NCBI GenBank assembly: GCA_949358305.1
Contig: OX442320.1
Coordinates: 560,501 to 624,500, forward strand
Source: Strigamia acuminata
Lineage: Eukaryota > Arthropoda > Chilopoda > Geophilomorpha > Linotaeniidae
Reading direction: 5' to 3'
DNA length: 64,000 nt
Shown here: positions 36,495-48,300 of the stretch, piece after piece
How positions within the stretch are numbered: position 1 is the stretch's first letter
How the letters are laid out: each line of letters opens with the position of its first letter
Made by a program: the position numbers and the translations under genes
The notes under the pieces: generated by a model
The model's database searches: none
Seen by the model: only the letters and a program-made list of their open reading frames with translations
Told to the model about the DNA's origin: nothing

Positions 36495-38060
36495 GCTCAA
36501 AAGAGAAAGTTTCTTGCTACTAAAGGAATCTCCAACAACCAATGTAATATTTTCTTTTTGTAGCTCGTTGCTTCGAAAATAAAGACAAAGAATCACTGAA
36601 AATTCCTGACGAACAACTTCTATTTCTAAACGGCCCTTTGCCAAAAAGGAAAATTAGTGTAAAGGTTTTACGTTCGTCTTTCTTATTCTGTACAATAAGA
36701 TTTATCTCTCTTTGGTTCGATTTATTGCGAATCAACACCAACGGAACTTATTGCGCTCTTTTTCTGCCTGAGGAAGTATCAATTTCGATCCAAGTGACCA
36801 ATTGGGACCTCCCGCTAAGGCGATGCTGCATTTACAGACAATGACAAACTCTCTCGTTCCTTCATTAATCTGAAATTATTCTTGCGCGTGGCGAATCATT
36901 TTCTTCAACTAGCTTTCGACCCCCTTCAAAGCGCTTGGATACTTTAATAAAAGTAAAACCTCTTGAAGTCGACCATAGTTTTCTATTGCCACGGATGATG
37001 AAACCCAAAACTCCTTCTTTTATTCGGCGTCCCGAAAACTGAATAGAGAATCGAAATTCCACGCGTCATCTCTTATTTCTTGCTAGCTAAATTTCCTCAA
37101 AATCCAGTGATTTATTCAACGTATAAACTTAGCTTGCACTACAACTTCTTATGCTATTCACGAGTTGGACCCTTAACCTGGGGTGTGCTAATTCTCTTTT
37201 CTGGTCCTTTAAAAGGCTGTCCAGCTTCTTATTTCTGCATAATCCCAAATGGATACCAACCGCGTTCAAACTTAAGAGACTCGAAATTTTCTTTTCTATT
37301 AAAACTCACATCAATCTCAAAATTGTCGATTGGGGGAACCCACGTCTTTATCTATAAAGGGAATTTATCTTTCTGCCCCTGTTCTATTTATCGTGGACAT
37401 GTTCATACTTAAATGCAACTTTCATAAACGTCGGAAATTAATTTCTAAACTCGTAATTGGAACTCAAATTTATCTCAAAGCTTTTTACCTTTAATTCATC
37501 AACGTGACAAAAAAAAGGACTGACTAGAAACTTCAATCTCCTAAGAAAATCTAGTTCACAATAAAAAAAACCGACTAATTATGCATAAGCAATTGAAAAT
37601 CAATCCCCCCAAAAGGACACACTTCGAACTTTGAATGTGATTCGCAAAACTCAACACTTAAAAGTTAAGATCGTAACGGAAATACTCCATATCGAACGGC
37701 GCTCACGAAATTGTCAGGTCGGAAACAACTCGAAAATATGCTAGTCTGAAAATCATACACACTAAAGTAAACTTTACAAGGCGTTTTTTCAATGACTCGT
37801 TTCATTAGGCAAGAGTGTCTTACGACCCTCGTTGAGCCCTGAAACAGAGCACGCCCCACAAATTAAGACTACCAATATACCGCACACCAAATCGAATCCG
37901 ACATAACAACCTCGCAATACACATACACTAGCCGAACGAGACAAAACCCCCAAAAACAATCCTAAAACAACTCTAAGCTAACTTAAAACAAATAAACAAT
38001 TCGAAAAAAAAGAAAACACAAGACTCTTCTCTTCTAGTGTCATTGCGTTGTGTATAACTT

Positions 38061-38636
38061 CTAGGCTCGCCCGAGATTCAGGGTTCCGATCGTTCCTCCT
38101 TCTTTGTACGCCGACTGCTTAATTTCCGCAACCTTCTTCATTCCGGCCCCGCGACGCCATTGTCCCTTCCGACGGCTCGACCGACGCTTTCGGATCAACC
38201 GACCTCCCGCGACGTATTTTTCCCAAATCTCTTTCGACTTGATTACCGCCCGACGAGAGACCGCTTGCCGCTTCGCCCTCAACCCATCAGTGCGGGCACT
38301 TCTCTGTTGACGTCGGCTGCCTGCTTTTGCGACCCTGGGACTTCTATTCTCCTCTGGTTGCTGGCTCTCTCCTCGTCTACCCGACGAATCCCGGTCATCC
38401 ACGGCACCACAAAAAGGGCTATGTTGCCAGCAAGCAGTGATTGCTGCAAGAACCGGCAACTCACGCACCTCGTAATAAACATTCGAGCGATCAAATCTTC
38501 GCACAGCACTTTTAACTACTCGACTCGATTGAAACCATTCTGACATCTGATAACGCATCTCATGTTTTCTGACTTGGCCCTCATTGTCCTCTCCATGTCG
38601 ACCGAAACTCGAGAACCTGGCTTTTGCTCTAAACAT
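38061..38636 (-). CDS. Hypothetical basic ORF spanning LTR, primer site and interior (191 aa)
   Basis: Starts at the ATG at 38636 inside the 5' LTR (U5 side, downstream of the candidate AATAAA). It runs through the LTR end and the primer-binding site and stops 361 bp into the interior. The C-terminal half is very rich in Arg and Lys. I recognise no domain. It could be a relic of the Gag start, or chance. The frame stays open only because of a 4-bp insertion in the primer-binding site; copy 2, without it, is frameshifted at this point. Upstream of 38636 the frame is open to 38759 but without an ATG. Confidence 0.3.
   Translation of the reverse strand: MFRAKARFSSFGRHGEDNEGQVRKHEMRYQMSEWFQSSRVVKSAVRRFDRSNVYYEVRELPVLAAITACWQHSPFCGAVDDRDSSGRRGESQQPEENRSPRVAKAGSRRQQRSARTDGLRAKRQAVSRRAVIKSKEIWEKYVAGGRLIRKRRSSRRKGQWRRGAGMKKVAEIKQSAYKEGGTIGTLNLGRA
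38385..38409 (-). promoter_or_regulatory. Primer-binding site of copy 1, tRNA-His type with a 4-bp insertion
   Basis: Begins TGGTGCCGTG on the minus strand, 12 nt inside the LTR. It differs from the corresponding site in copy 2 by an extra TCCA (plus strand) and one T-to-C change, so complementarity to tRNA-His is broken in the middle. The insertion makes the acceptor-strand equivalent four bases too long for any normal tRNA, so this is damage or a copying error rather than a switch of primer. Confidence 0.75.
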
Positions 38637-40170
38637 GACGGTTGGCGGATATTCGGGCTCGAATATCAATATCGTCTTTCGCAAATCAAAGATGGCGTAG
38701 ATTCGAATCTCGCGCTCGTGTGAAAACGAAAAGAAACACTCGTTCTTATTTGCGAACAAAAATAAAACGATGTTTAATCGTTCAAATCAAAACTATAACT
38801 ACTTGTACAATCGCTTAGCTCGTGTCACAGCCTTTTATTACAATAGAAAAAGACACGAGCGCATTATTGACACAATAAAGGGATAATATCTCAACCAACA
38901 CTGTCTCCTACAGGCTTCCGTACTTCAAGATCACAACAGCCGTTGAGACCTAAGACTTAAACTTAAAACCTAATCTAACATTGAAGATACACTGCCAATA
39001 AACACATCTGAACTCAAAGAATATTTAAAGACAGTAACATAAATTAGAGTGAGGTGTAAACCTCAAAAAAAACCCGCAATTAACATTCTCAACGAACACA
39101 GAGGAGAATCTATAAAACCCGAAAATGCGCAACTTTGCCGCGAGGCGGCATTGTATGCAATCGCCGTAAAATTAAGCCTCAAGAAAACCTCGGCCACACA
39201 CACACGATTACGCTTTTAATTACGAATAAAAACTCAATAACAATTCTAATTGTTCGATGTGTTCCTGCAATTATTCATTTGGGTGCCACGGAACTATATT
39301 CTCATCACCCGAACTAAATTTGAAGATATCCGAGTGTTTCCCAAAACCCGAACCTGAACGAAATGACAAAAACTCTGTGAAATCACGTGACCTCTATTTT
39401 ATCCCGTGAATCTAAATCGGAACCAAAATCAACGAATAAATAAGCAACCAAATAATTCTAAATCTCAATAAACTCTCATAACAAGAACCGAACACGAAAG
39501 AATCTTTTTACTAAATCAACATGAATCTCGGTCGATAACGAGGCTCGTTGCACCAACTGTCTCCTAATGGCGGATCCAACCGACCAACGCTCCTTGGTGA
39601 CCAACGGAACTTCTCCTCTGCCCCACGCCGACTCATCGGATCTAATTCTGCGGTAAACCACATCCAAAGCTATTTATTTAATCGACTAAAAAGTTTCTGA
39701 CCTAATATATTTAAATCTACAGCTTCAAAACAACATCTTTCCGAGTGCGCTCCGACCAGACCAAACCGCTCGATAATCAACAACGACTTCGCTTTTCGCT
39801 TTGAAACCCATCCTCGCCGTTATCGCCTTCAATCAGCGACCCAATGCCTGCCTGTACCGTGTCAGATAAGTTCTCGAAAACTATTCAAACTAACCGGAAC
39901 CGAAATTAAAAACCTTGACTTTTCCTTTGTAGATAAACCCGATGCCCGAACTTAACACAAGATGGCGCGACACGCTCACCTCTCAATTCTAACGTTGCGA
40001 ACTCTTCGAGAAATTGAGACTTTTAAAGAAACGAAATGACCGAAACGATTCAGCTAACCCCGACAACTCACAAGGTAAACATTCCACGAATGGTAACTCG
40101 AATCATGCAAATGAACCAAAGTTTCTCTCCCTTTTTTGAATATTATTTTGTTGCGTATCTGCTCGCAACA
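38422..40170 (-). repeat. 5' LTR of LARD-like copy 1
   Basis: 1749 bp; identical to 31408-33156 except the T at 40136. Candidate AATAAA at 38834-38839 (minus). Terminal hairpin at 40149-40170. Confidence 0.95.
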
Positions 40171-40174
40171 GTCT
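40171..40174. repeat. Target-site duplication (right), LARD-like copy 1
   Basis: GTCT, partner of 31404-31407; continues in phase into the satellite. Confidence 0.88.
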
Positions 40175-41860
40175 ATTCTCCCAAATCATTGCTTGGATGT
40201 TTCTAAAACTTACATTGGAGCCTTCTACTAAGGTTTAAACACTATTTCTGAACATTCAAAGACATTGGTCTTGTGGTGTTTGTGCTAAGTCAACTGCGAT
40301 GTAAAATGAGCTCAAAATTTTTTTTTCAAAATTTATTGCTTGGATGTTGCTAAAACTTACATTGGAGCCTTCTACTAAGGTTTAAACACTATTTCTGAAT
40401 ATTCAGAGACATTGGTCTTGTGGTGTTTGTGCTAAGTCAACTGTGATGAGATCAAAAGTCTATTCTCCCAAATCATTGCTTGGATGTTTCTAAAACTTAC
40501 ATTGGAGCCTTCTACTAAGGTTTAAACACTATTTCTGAACATTCAGAGACATTGGTCTTGTGGTGTTTGTGCTAAGTCAACTATGATGAGATCAAAAGTC
40601 TATTCTCCTAAATGATTGCTTGGATGTTTCTAAAACTTACATTGGAGCCTTCTACTAAGGTTTAAACACTATTTCTGAACATTCAGAGACATTGGTCTTG
40701 TGGTGTTTGTGCTAAGTCAACTGCGATGTGAAATAAGCTCAAAATTTTTTTTTCAAAATTTATTGCTTGGATGTTGCTAAAACCTACATTGGAGCCTTCT
40801 ACTAAGGTTTAAACACTATTTCTGAACATTCAGAGACATTGGTCTTGTGGTGTTTGTGCTAAGTCAACTGCGATGTGAAATGAGCTCAAAATTTTTTTTT
40901 CAAAATTTATTGCTTGGATGTTGCTAAAACTTTTATTGGAGCCTTCTACTAAGGTTTAAACACTATTTCTGAACATTCAGAGACATTGGTCTTGTGGTGT
41001 TTGTGCTAAGTCAACTGTGATGAGATCAAAAGTCTATTCTCCCAAATCATTGCTTGGATGTTTCTAAAACTTACATTGGAGCCTTCTACTAAGGTTTAAA
41101 CACTATTTCTGAACATTCAGAGACATTGGTCTTGTGGTGTTTGTGCTAAGTCAACTATGATGAGATCAAAAGTCTATTCTCCCAAATCATTGCTTGGATG
41201 TTTCTAAAACTTACATTGGAGCCTTCTACTAAGGTTTAAACACTATTTCTGAACATTCAGAGACATTGGTCTTGTGGTGTTTGTGCTAAGTCAACTGCGA
41301 TGTGAAATAAGCTCAAAATTTTTTTTTCAAAATTTATTGCTTGGATGTTGCTAAAACTTACATTGGAGCCTTCTACTAAGGTTTAAACACTATTTCTGAA
41401 TATTCAGAGACATTGGTCTTGTGGTGTTTGTGCTAAGTCAACTGTGATGAGATCAAAAGTCTATTCTCCCAAATCATTGCTTGGATGTTTCTAAAACTTA
41501 CATTGGAGCCTTCTACTAAGGTTTAAACACTATTTCTGAACATTCAGAGACATTGGTCTTGTGGTGTTTGTGCTAAGTCAACTATGATGAGATCAAAAGT
41601 CTATTCTCCCAAATCATTGCTTGGATGTTTCTAAAACTTACATTGGAGCCTTCTACTAAGGTTTAAACACTATTTCTGAACATTCAGAGACATTGGTCTT
41701 GTGGTGTTTGTGCTAAGTCAACTATGATGAGATCAAAAGTCTATTCTCCCAAATCATTGCTTGGATGTTTCTAAAACTTACATTGGAGCCTTCTACTAAG
41801 GTTTAAACACTATTTCTGAACATTCAGAGACATTGGTCTTGTGGTGTTTGTGCTAAGTCA

Positions 41861-43290
41861 ACTGCGATGTAAAATGAGCTCAAAATTTTTTTTTCAAAAT
41901 TTATTGCTTGGATGTTGCTAAAACTTACATTGGAGCCTTCTACTAAGGTTTAAACACTATTTCTGAACATTCAGAGACATTGGTCTTGTGGTGTTTGTGC
42001 TAAGTCAACTGCGATGTGAAATGAGCTCAAAATTGTTTTTTCAAAATTTATTGCTTGGATGTTGCTAAAACTTTCATTGGAGCCTTCTACTAAGGTTTAA
42101 ACACTATTTCTGAACATTCAGAGACATTGGTCTTGTGGTGTTTGTGCTAAGTCAACTGTGATGAGATCAAAAGTCTATTCTCCTAAATCATTGCTTGGAT
42201 GTTTCTAAAACTTACATTGGAGCCTTCTACTAAGGTTTAAACACTATTTCTGAACATTCAGAGACATTGGTCTTGTGGTGTTTGTGCTAAGTCAACTATG
42301 ATGAGATCAAAAGTCTATTCTCCCAAATCATTGCTTGGATGTTTCTAAAACTTACATTGGAGCCTTCTACTAAGGTTTAAACACTATTTCTGAACATTCA
42401 GAGACATTGGTCTTGTGGTGTTTGTGCTAAGTCAACCTATGATGAGATCAAAAGTCTATTCTCCCAAATCATTGCTTGGATGTTTCTAAAACTTACATTG
42501 GAGCCTTCTACTAAGGTTTAAACACTATTTCTGAACATTCAGAGACATTGGTCTTGTGGTGTTTGTGCTAAGTCAACTGCGATGTAAAATGAGCTCAAAA
42601 TTTTTTTTTCAAAATTTATTGCTTGGATGTTGCTAAAACTTACATTGGAGCCTTCTACTAAGGTTTAAACACTATTTCTGAACATTCAGAGACATTGGTC
42701 TTGTGGTGTTTGTGCTAAGTCAACTGCGATGTGAAATGAGCTCAAAATTGTTTTTTCAAAATTTATTGCTTGGATGTTGCTAAAACTTTCATTGGAGCCT
42801 TCTACTAAGGTTTAAACACTATTTCTGAACATTCAGAGACATTGGTCTTGTGGTGTTTGTGCTAAGTCAACTGTGATGAGATCAAAAGTCTATTCTCCTA
42901 AATCATTGCTTGGATGTTTCTAAAACTTACATTGGAGCCTTCTACTAAGGTTTAAACACTATTTCTGAACATTCAGAGACATTGGTCTTGTGGTGTTTGT
43001 GCTAAGTCAACTATGATGAGATCAAAAGTCTATTCTCCCAAATCATTGCTTGGATGTTTCTAAAACTTACATTGGAGCCTTCTACTAAGGTTTAAACACT
43101 ATTTCTGAACATTCAGAGACATTGGTCTTGTGGTGTTTGTGCTAAGTCAACCTATGATGAGATCAAAAGTCTATTCTCCCAAATCATTGCTTGGATGTTT
43201 CTAAAACTTACATTGGAGCCTTCTACTAAGGTTTAAACACTATTTCTGAACATTCAGAGACATTGGTCTTGTGGTGTTTGTGCTAAGTCA
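41861..43290. repeat. 715-bp tandem duplication of a five-monomer block
   Basis: Two adjacent units of 715 bp (two B and three A monomers plus one extra base). Both carry the same two private changes: an extra C in AGTCAACCTATGATG (42433 and 43148), and AATTGTTTTTT in place of a pure T run (42031 and 42746). Shared private variants prove duplication of the block rather than independent mutation. Confidence 0.9.
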
Positions 43291-43615
43291 ACTGCGATGT
43301 AAAATGAGCTCAAAATTTTTTTTTCAAAATTTATTGCTTGGATGTTGCTAAAACTTACATTGGAGCCTTCTACTAAGGTTTAAACACTATTTCTGAATAT
43401 TCAGAGACATTGGTCTTGTGGTGTTTGTGCTAAGTCAACTGTGATGAGATCAAAAGTCTATTCTCCCAAATCATTGCTTGGATGTTTCTAAAACTTACAT
43501 TGGAGCCTTCTACTAAGGTTTAAACACTATTTCTGAACATTCAGAGACATTGGTCTTGTGGTGTTTGTGCTAAGTCAACTATGATGAGATCAAAAGTCTA
43601 TTCTCTCAAATGATT

Positions 43616-43619
43616 GCTT
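43616..43619. repeat. Target-site duplication (left), LARD-like copy 2
   Basis: GCTT, repeated at 52379-52382. Confidence 0.88.
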
Positions 43620-45368
43620 TGTTGCCAGCAAGCAGTGATTGCTGCAAGAACCGGCAACTCACGCACCTCGTAATAAACATTCGAGCGATCAAATCTTCGC
43701 ACAGCACTTTTAACTACTCGACTCGATTGAAACCATTCTGACATCTGATAACGCATCTCATGTTTTCTGACTTGGCCCTCATTGTCCTCTCCATGTCGAC
43801 CGAAACTCGAGAACCTGGCTTTTGCTCTAAACATGACGGTTGGCGGATATTCGGGCTCGAATATCAATATCGTCTTTCGCAAATCAAAGATGGCGTAGAT
43901 TCGAATCTCGCGCTCGTGTGAAAACGAAAAGAAACACTCGTTCTTATTTGCGAACAAAAATAAAACGATGTTTAATCGTTCAAATCAAAACTATAACTAC
44001 TTGTACAATCGCTTAGCTCGTGTCACAGCCTTTTATTACAATAGAAAAAGACACGAGCGCATTATTGACACAATAAAGGGATAATATCTCAACCAACACT
44101 GTCTCCTACAGGCTTCCGTACTTCAAGATCACAACAGCCGTTGAGACCTAAGACTTAAACTTAAAACCTAATCTAACATTGAAGATACACTGCCAATAAA
44201 CACATCTGAACTCAAAGAATATTTAAAGACAGTAACATAAATTAGAGTGAGGTGTAAACCTCAAAAAAAACCCGCAATTAACATTCTCAACGAACACAGA
44301 GGAGAATCTATAAAACCCGAAAATGCGCAACTTTGCCGCGAGGCGGCATTGTATGCAATCGCCGTAAAATTAAGCCTCAAGAAAACCTCGGCCACACACA
44401 CACGATTACGCTTTTAATTACGAATAAAAACTCAATAACAATTCTAATTGTTCGATGTGTTCCTGCAATTATTCATTTGGGTGCCACGGAACTATATTCT
44501 CATCACCCGAACTAAATTTGAAGATATCCGAGTGTTTCCCAAAACCCGAACCTGAACGAAATGACAAAAACTCTGTGAAATCACGTGACCTCTATTTTAT
44601 CCCGTGAATCTAAATCGGAACCAAAATCAACGAATAAATAAGCAACCAAATAATTCTAAATCTCAATAAACTCTCATAACAAGAACCGAACACGAAAGAA
44701 TCTTTTTACTAAATCAACATGAATCTCGGTCGATAACGAGGCTCGTTGCACCAACTGTCTCCTAATGGCGGATCCAACCGACCAACGCTCCTTGGTGACC
44801 AACGGAACTTCTCCTCTGCCCCACGCCGACTCATCGGATCTAATTCTGCGGTAAACCACATCCAAAGCTATTTATTTAATCGACTAAAAAGTTTCTGACC
44901 TAATATATTTAAATCTACAGCTTCAAAACAACATCTTTCCGAGTGCGCTCCGACCAGACCAAACCGCTCGATAATCAACAACGACTTCGCTTTTCGCTTT
45001 GAAACCCATCCTCGCCGTTATCGCCTTCAATCAGCGACCCAATGCCTGCCTGTACCGTGTCAGATAAGTTCTCGAAAACTATTCAAACTAACCGGAACCG
45101 AAATTAAAAACCTTGACTTTTCCTTTGTAGATAAACCCGATGCCCGAACTTAACACAAGATGGCGCGACACGCTCACCTCTCAATTCTAACGTTGCGAAC
45201 TCTTCGAGAAATTGAGACTTTTAAAGAAACGAAATGACCGAAACGATTCAGCTAACCCCGACAACTCACAAGGTAAACATTCCACGAATGGTAACTCGAA
45301 TCATGCAAATGAACCAAAGTTTCTCTCCCTTTTCTGAATATTATTTTGTTGCGTATCTGCTCGCAACA
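43620..45368 (-). repeat. 3' LTR of LARD-like copy 2
   Basis: 1749 bp, matching 50630-52378. Terminal hairpin at 45347-45368. Confidence 0.95.
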
Positions 45369-48300
45369 TCGCTCCCACCAAAAAAGAAAGACGATAGCGG
45401 GGGGAAATTTATACCTAATAAATTCACATCTTCTCTTTACTCGGACAGCCCATCTAACCTCGCTAATTACCACAAGTGACGTTGTGGAGACGCTTAGTAT
45501 GAACAACCGTCTCTCTTATCTGTACCCCGCAACCCATCCCCTCTCTCAGGCTCCCATCTCGGACTTATCTCTTCCTTCCAAGAGACCGAGTGTAAGGACC
45601 TAAGAGGGAGGGGAATAGGAAATACAGACACTCTCTATTATTTATGCAAACAAAACTATTTTCGATTCACAGCTTTTAATCGAAGGACGCCAATGAGATT
45701 CGGGAATTCTCTATCTTCTTCCAGAGAAGGAACCTTTTCAAAAAATGATGCTCTCGTGGAGAAGGAGAAACCACCTAACTTCCATAATCTCGATTGTCTA
45801 CGCCTTTTGCTAATCTCAACCGGTAGCTTCATAATGTCCCGTATCGAGCGAAGTAACATTGCATCAATTTAAATAGATCTCGCTCCTCTTGAGAAAATCT
45901 GTTCACCCTTTTAAATTCCAGACTCTAACTCAATTCAACGGACGTCGTAACCTTACGACTCATGACTCTCGACACGGCTCAAAATTCACTTTACGTGCCG
46001 ATGTTCTTTGACTATTTTATTTTCTTTTTCGGAGACAACGACTTCCGGACCACTTAAAATTCCTTTTACAAACCGGAATCGTCTTCTGTTAACTCTCGAA
46101 TGTCTTACTAAATTCTCTTAAATTCTTAAAAGAGGAAGTCAAGATTGCCGAACCCGTAGACTCAGAAACGGCGGACTTCTCTTTTTTGCTAATCCACTTC
46201 ACTTGTCTTAGGCAACAACCTTTACTATCAGCTCTGTAAATCTCTAATATTTTCCTATCTTAATTCTGCCTTTGAAAACTCCATCAACTTTGTTTAAAAG
46301 AAAACCCTGTTAAGACCAATTACACCACATGCTGCTATTTTCTAATGGAGGGGTTAGTTTCCTGTTGTTATCCAGTCAAGGACATTCGATATTTAACTGA
46401 ATCCACCATAACTTGGGCTTATTCTAAGCACCCTGTATTTTATTTCCCGTGTTAAATGTTTGAGTTAAGGGTGAGGGAAGCCATGAAGACTCTTCTATCT
46501 GTTATTTTTTCCACAATATAAAATCTTAGGATTAGGAAAACAGGAAATTAATCAAAAAAGTTTAGTGACCGTTCCTCTTCGGCGACCGACGGCGTGCACT
46601 CCGCCGGTGGCCGGCAGGACTTTCCCGGACACATCTTGTCGTTTCCAATCCCAATTTTATTTTATATTCATATAATTCCCTCCCGACTCAAAAAAAAACA
46701 AGAAAGGAAGCTCTATTGCTAATCGGGTCCCAGTGACCAGGACACTTCGTGTAATCGCGAATTCGACTAAGGGACTAAGGGATTCGAGCAACCCATTGGT
46801 GTTTGCCATCTTGCATGTCGAAAAATCGATCATTCAAACGAAGAACCATTAGAATCACAAAGAGAGAAGGGGTGTAGAGGGACTTTATATCTGATTGTGT
46901 GCATGAAAGCACTGTCCTTGTCACATTAGATAAGCTGGTGTGAACAGATCCTGTTATGTCCCCGCATTCGTTTTAGCTCTAAACAACTGCACCTATTTGG
47001 AAAGTTTTCCATTTTCGTCTAATCCCGAGTGGAAAAGCGATTCATTCATCTAAATGGATTGAAACTCCTATTATATAGTTTGACTGTTATGAAGGTTTAA
47101 GAGGTCAAGGTTTTCTATTCTATTTGCTTCTGTATGTATTTTCTAACCCTAAAAGAACAACGTAACCCATATGTGAGCACCGCAATGCGAAGGACTTGTT
47201 TGCTAACTTCCAAACAGAAAGTCTTACAAAGCCATTACTTCACAAATTGAATCGTTTTTTCTGAAAATGTCCAGAACTCTCAAGATTCCCAGTGTTCAAA
47301 GGCGATTTCCGTTGGCTGCCTCTGAAGTAGAGCTTTCCGGAGGAAAAAGGAAAAAGGAAGTACTTATAACAGGAAAACTAATCTATCTCTTCTAGAGGAG
47401 AACTTATTGAAAAACTTTCTCGTTCTGTTATTCTTATGTTAGATGTAAAGGATTTTTCTATTCAGTCAGGATTTAAGTATGGTATGGATTGATATTTAGG
47501 AAGCGACAGCATGTATTTTGGCACGCTCGGCGCCAAGGAGTAGATCCACTTTTCGGGAGACTTCCCGAAACAAAGTGGCGAACTTTTCTAATACTGAAAC
47601 TGTCAGAAAAAAAAACAACTAAAGGTTAGATAAGGAGGAAGACTTTATTTTCTAAGATGCACCCAGCAGCAATGAATATCTCAACCGATCGGCTCATGTG
47701 GTTTTGACTAATGCCATAAATACTAACACCGACTGCGATATTTGACCAACACCTGAATTCGAATGTAATAGAAATTATAAATTCTTACGTCCAAACCTAA
47801 TCTGCCCCCGATTTATTAAACTTGTTCTAACTGTAATATCCTGGAGAATAAGTATTTCTACTGTGAAGATCTTCTATGCTTTCAAAGAAATCGATCAGGA
47901 AACTTCCGAAACTTGAAATCACTAAATTCTCGAGAGGAATTGTCTGTATTTTCTTTAATAAAGAGCTGTATATAAGGACTGGAAGAATAAACTAAACCAT
48001 TTTCTATTTTCCTAAGTGACGAGAAAATCGGGTTCTTTTCTGTTGGTTCTGGGGTCTTTAATTCTCAATAAACTGGGATTCGCTCCTTTTCTCTACTGAA
48101 CCTTTTTACTGTCACCTTGTTTCTTCGGCTGACTTTACACGGCTCTTCCCAAATTAACAACCTCTTCGGACCAACTTGCACCGGACTAATTCTCTAATTG
48201 ATTGCTCTAAAAAATCCTTTCAGTTTAATTTTTATGATCCCTTTTTATTCTATTAGCTGAGAGCTAATGATTGTTGCCTTTTCCTACTCTACAAGGAGGA

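Larger units (their letters stand above)
33157..38060 (-). other. Non-coding internal domain of LARD-like copy 1
   Basis: About 4.9 kb with no open frame above about 110 codons on either strand and no protein motif that I recognise. Structure seen: adjacent hairpins at 35306-35324 and 35334-35366, and a cluster of repeated GGACCACTGTTAACC-type motifs at 36116-36494. The near-identical sequence in copy 2 shows both derive from the same recent source, not that the region is under selection. Confidence 0.8.
31408..40170 (-). mobile_element. LARD-like non-autonomous LTR retrotransposon, copy 1 (8763 bp)
   Basis: LTRs of 1749 bp at 31408-33156 and 38422-40170 flank a 5265-bp internal region. The ends are TGTTGC...GCAACA, with a 4-bp TSD. 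The tRNA-His-type primer-binding site beside 38422 sets the minus-strand orientation. I could recognise no Gag, protease, reverse transcriptase, RNase H, integrase or envelope. Long LTRs, long non-coding interior and a valid primer site match the LARD type of element. The LTRs differ at one position that I found (33122 C, 40136 T), so the insertion is very young. Different TSDs show it inserted independently of the copy at 43620-52378. Confidence 0.92.
40171..43619. repeat. Satellite array, segment 4
   Basis: About 24 monomers, in phase with segment 3 across the retrotransposon. Contains a recent 715-bp tandem duplication (41861-42575 and 42576-43290). No gene. Confidence 0.97.

Noticed and set aside
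36520-37412. Several 65-110-codon ORFs in the LARD interior, both strands
   Set aside because: AT-rich chance frames; no domain, no consistent strand, no codon pattern suggestive of a gene.
38637-38759. N-terminal extension of the LARD ORF, also open in the other LTR copies
   Set aside because: The upstream start is a TTG. The first ATG is at 38636. Repetition in four LTRs reflects LTR identity, not conservation.
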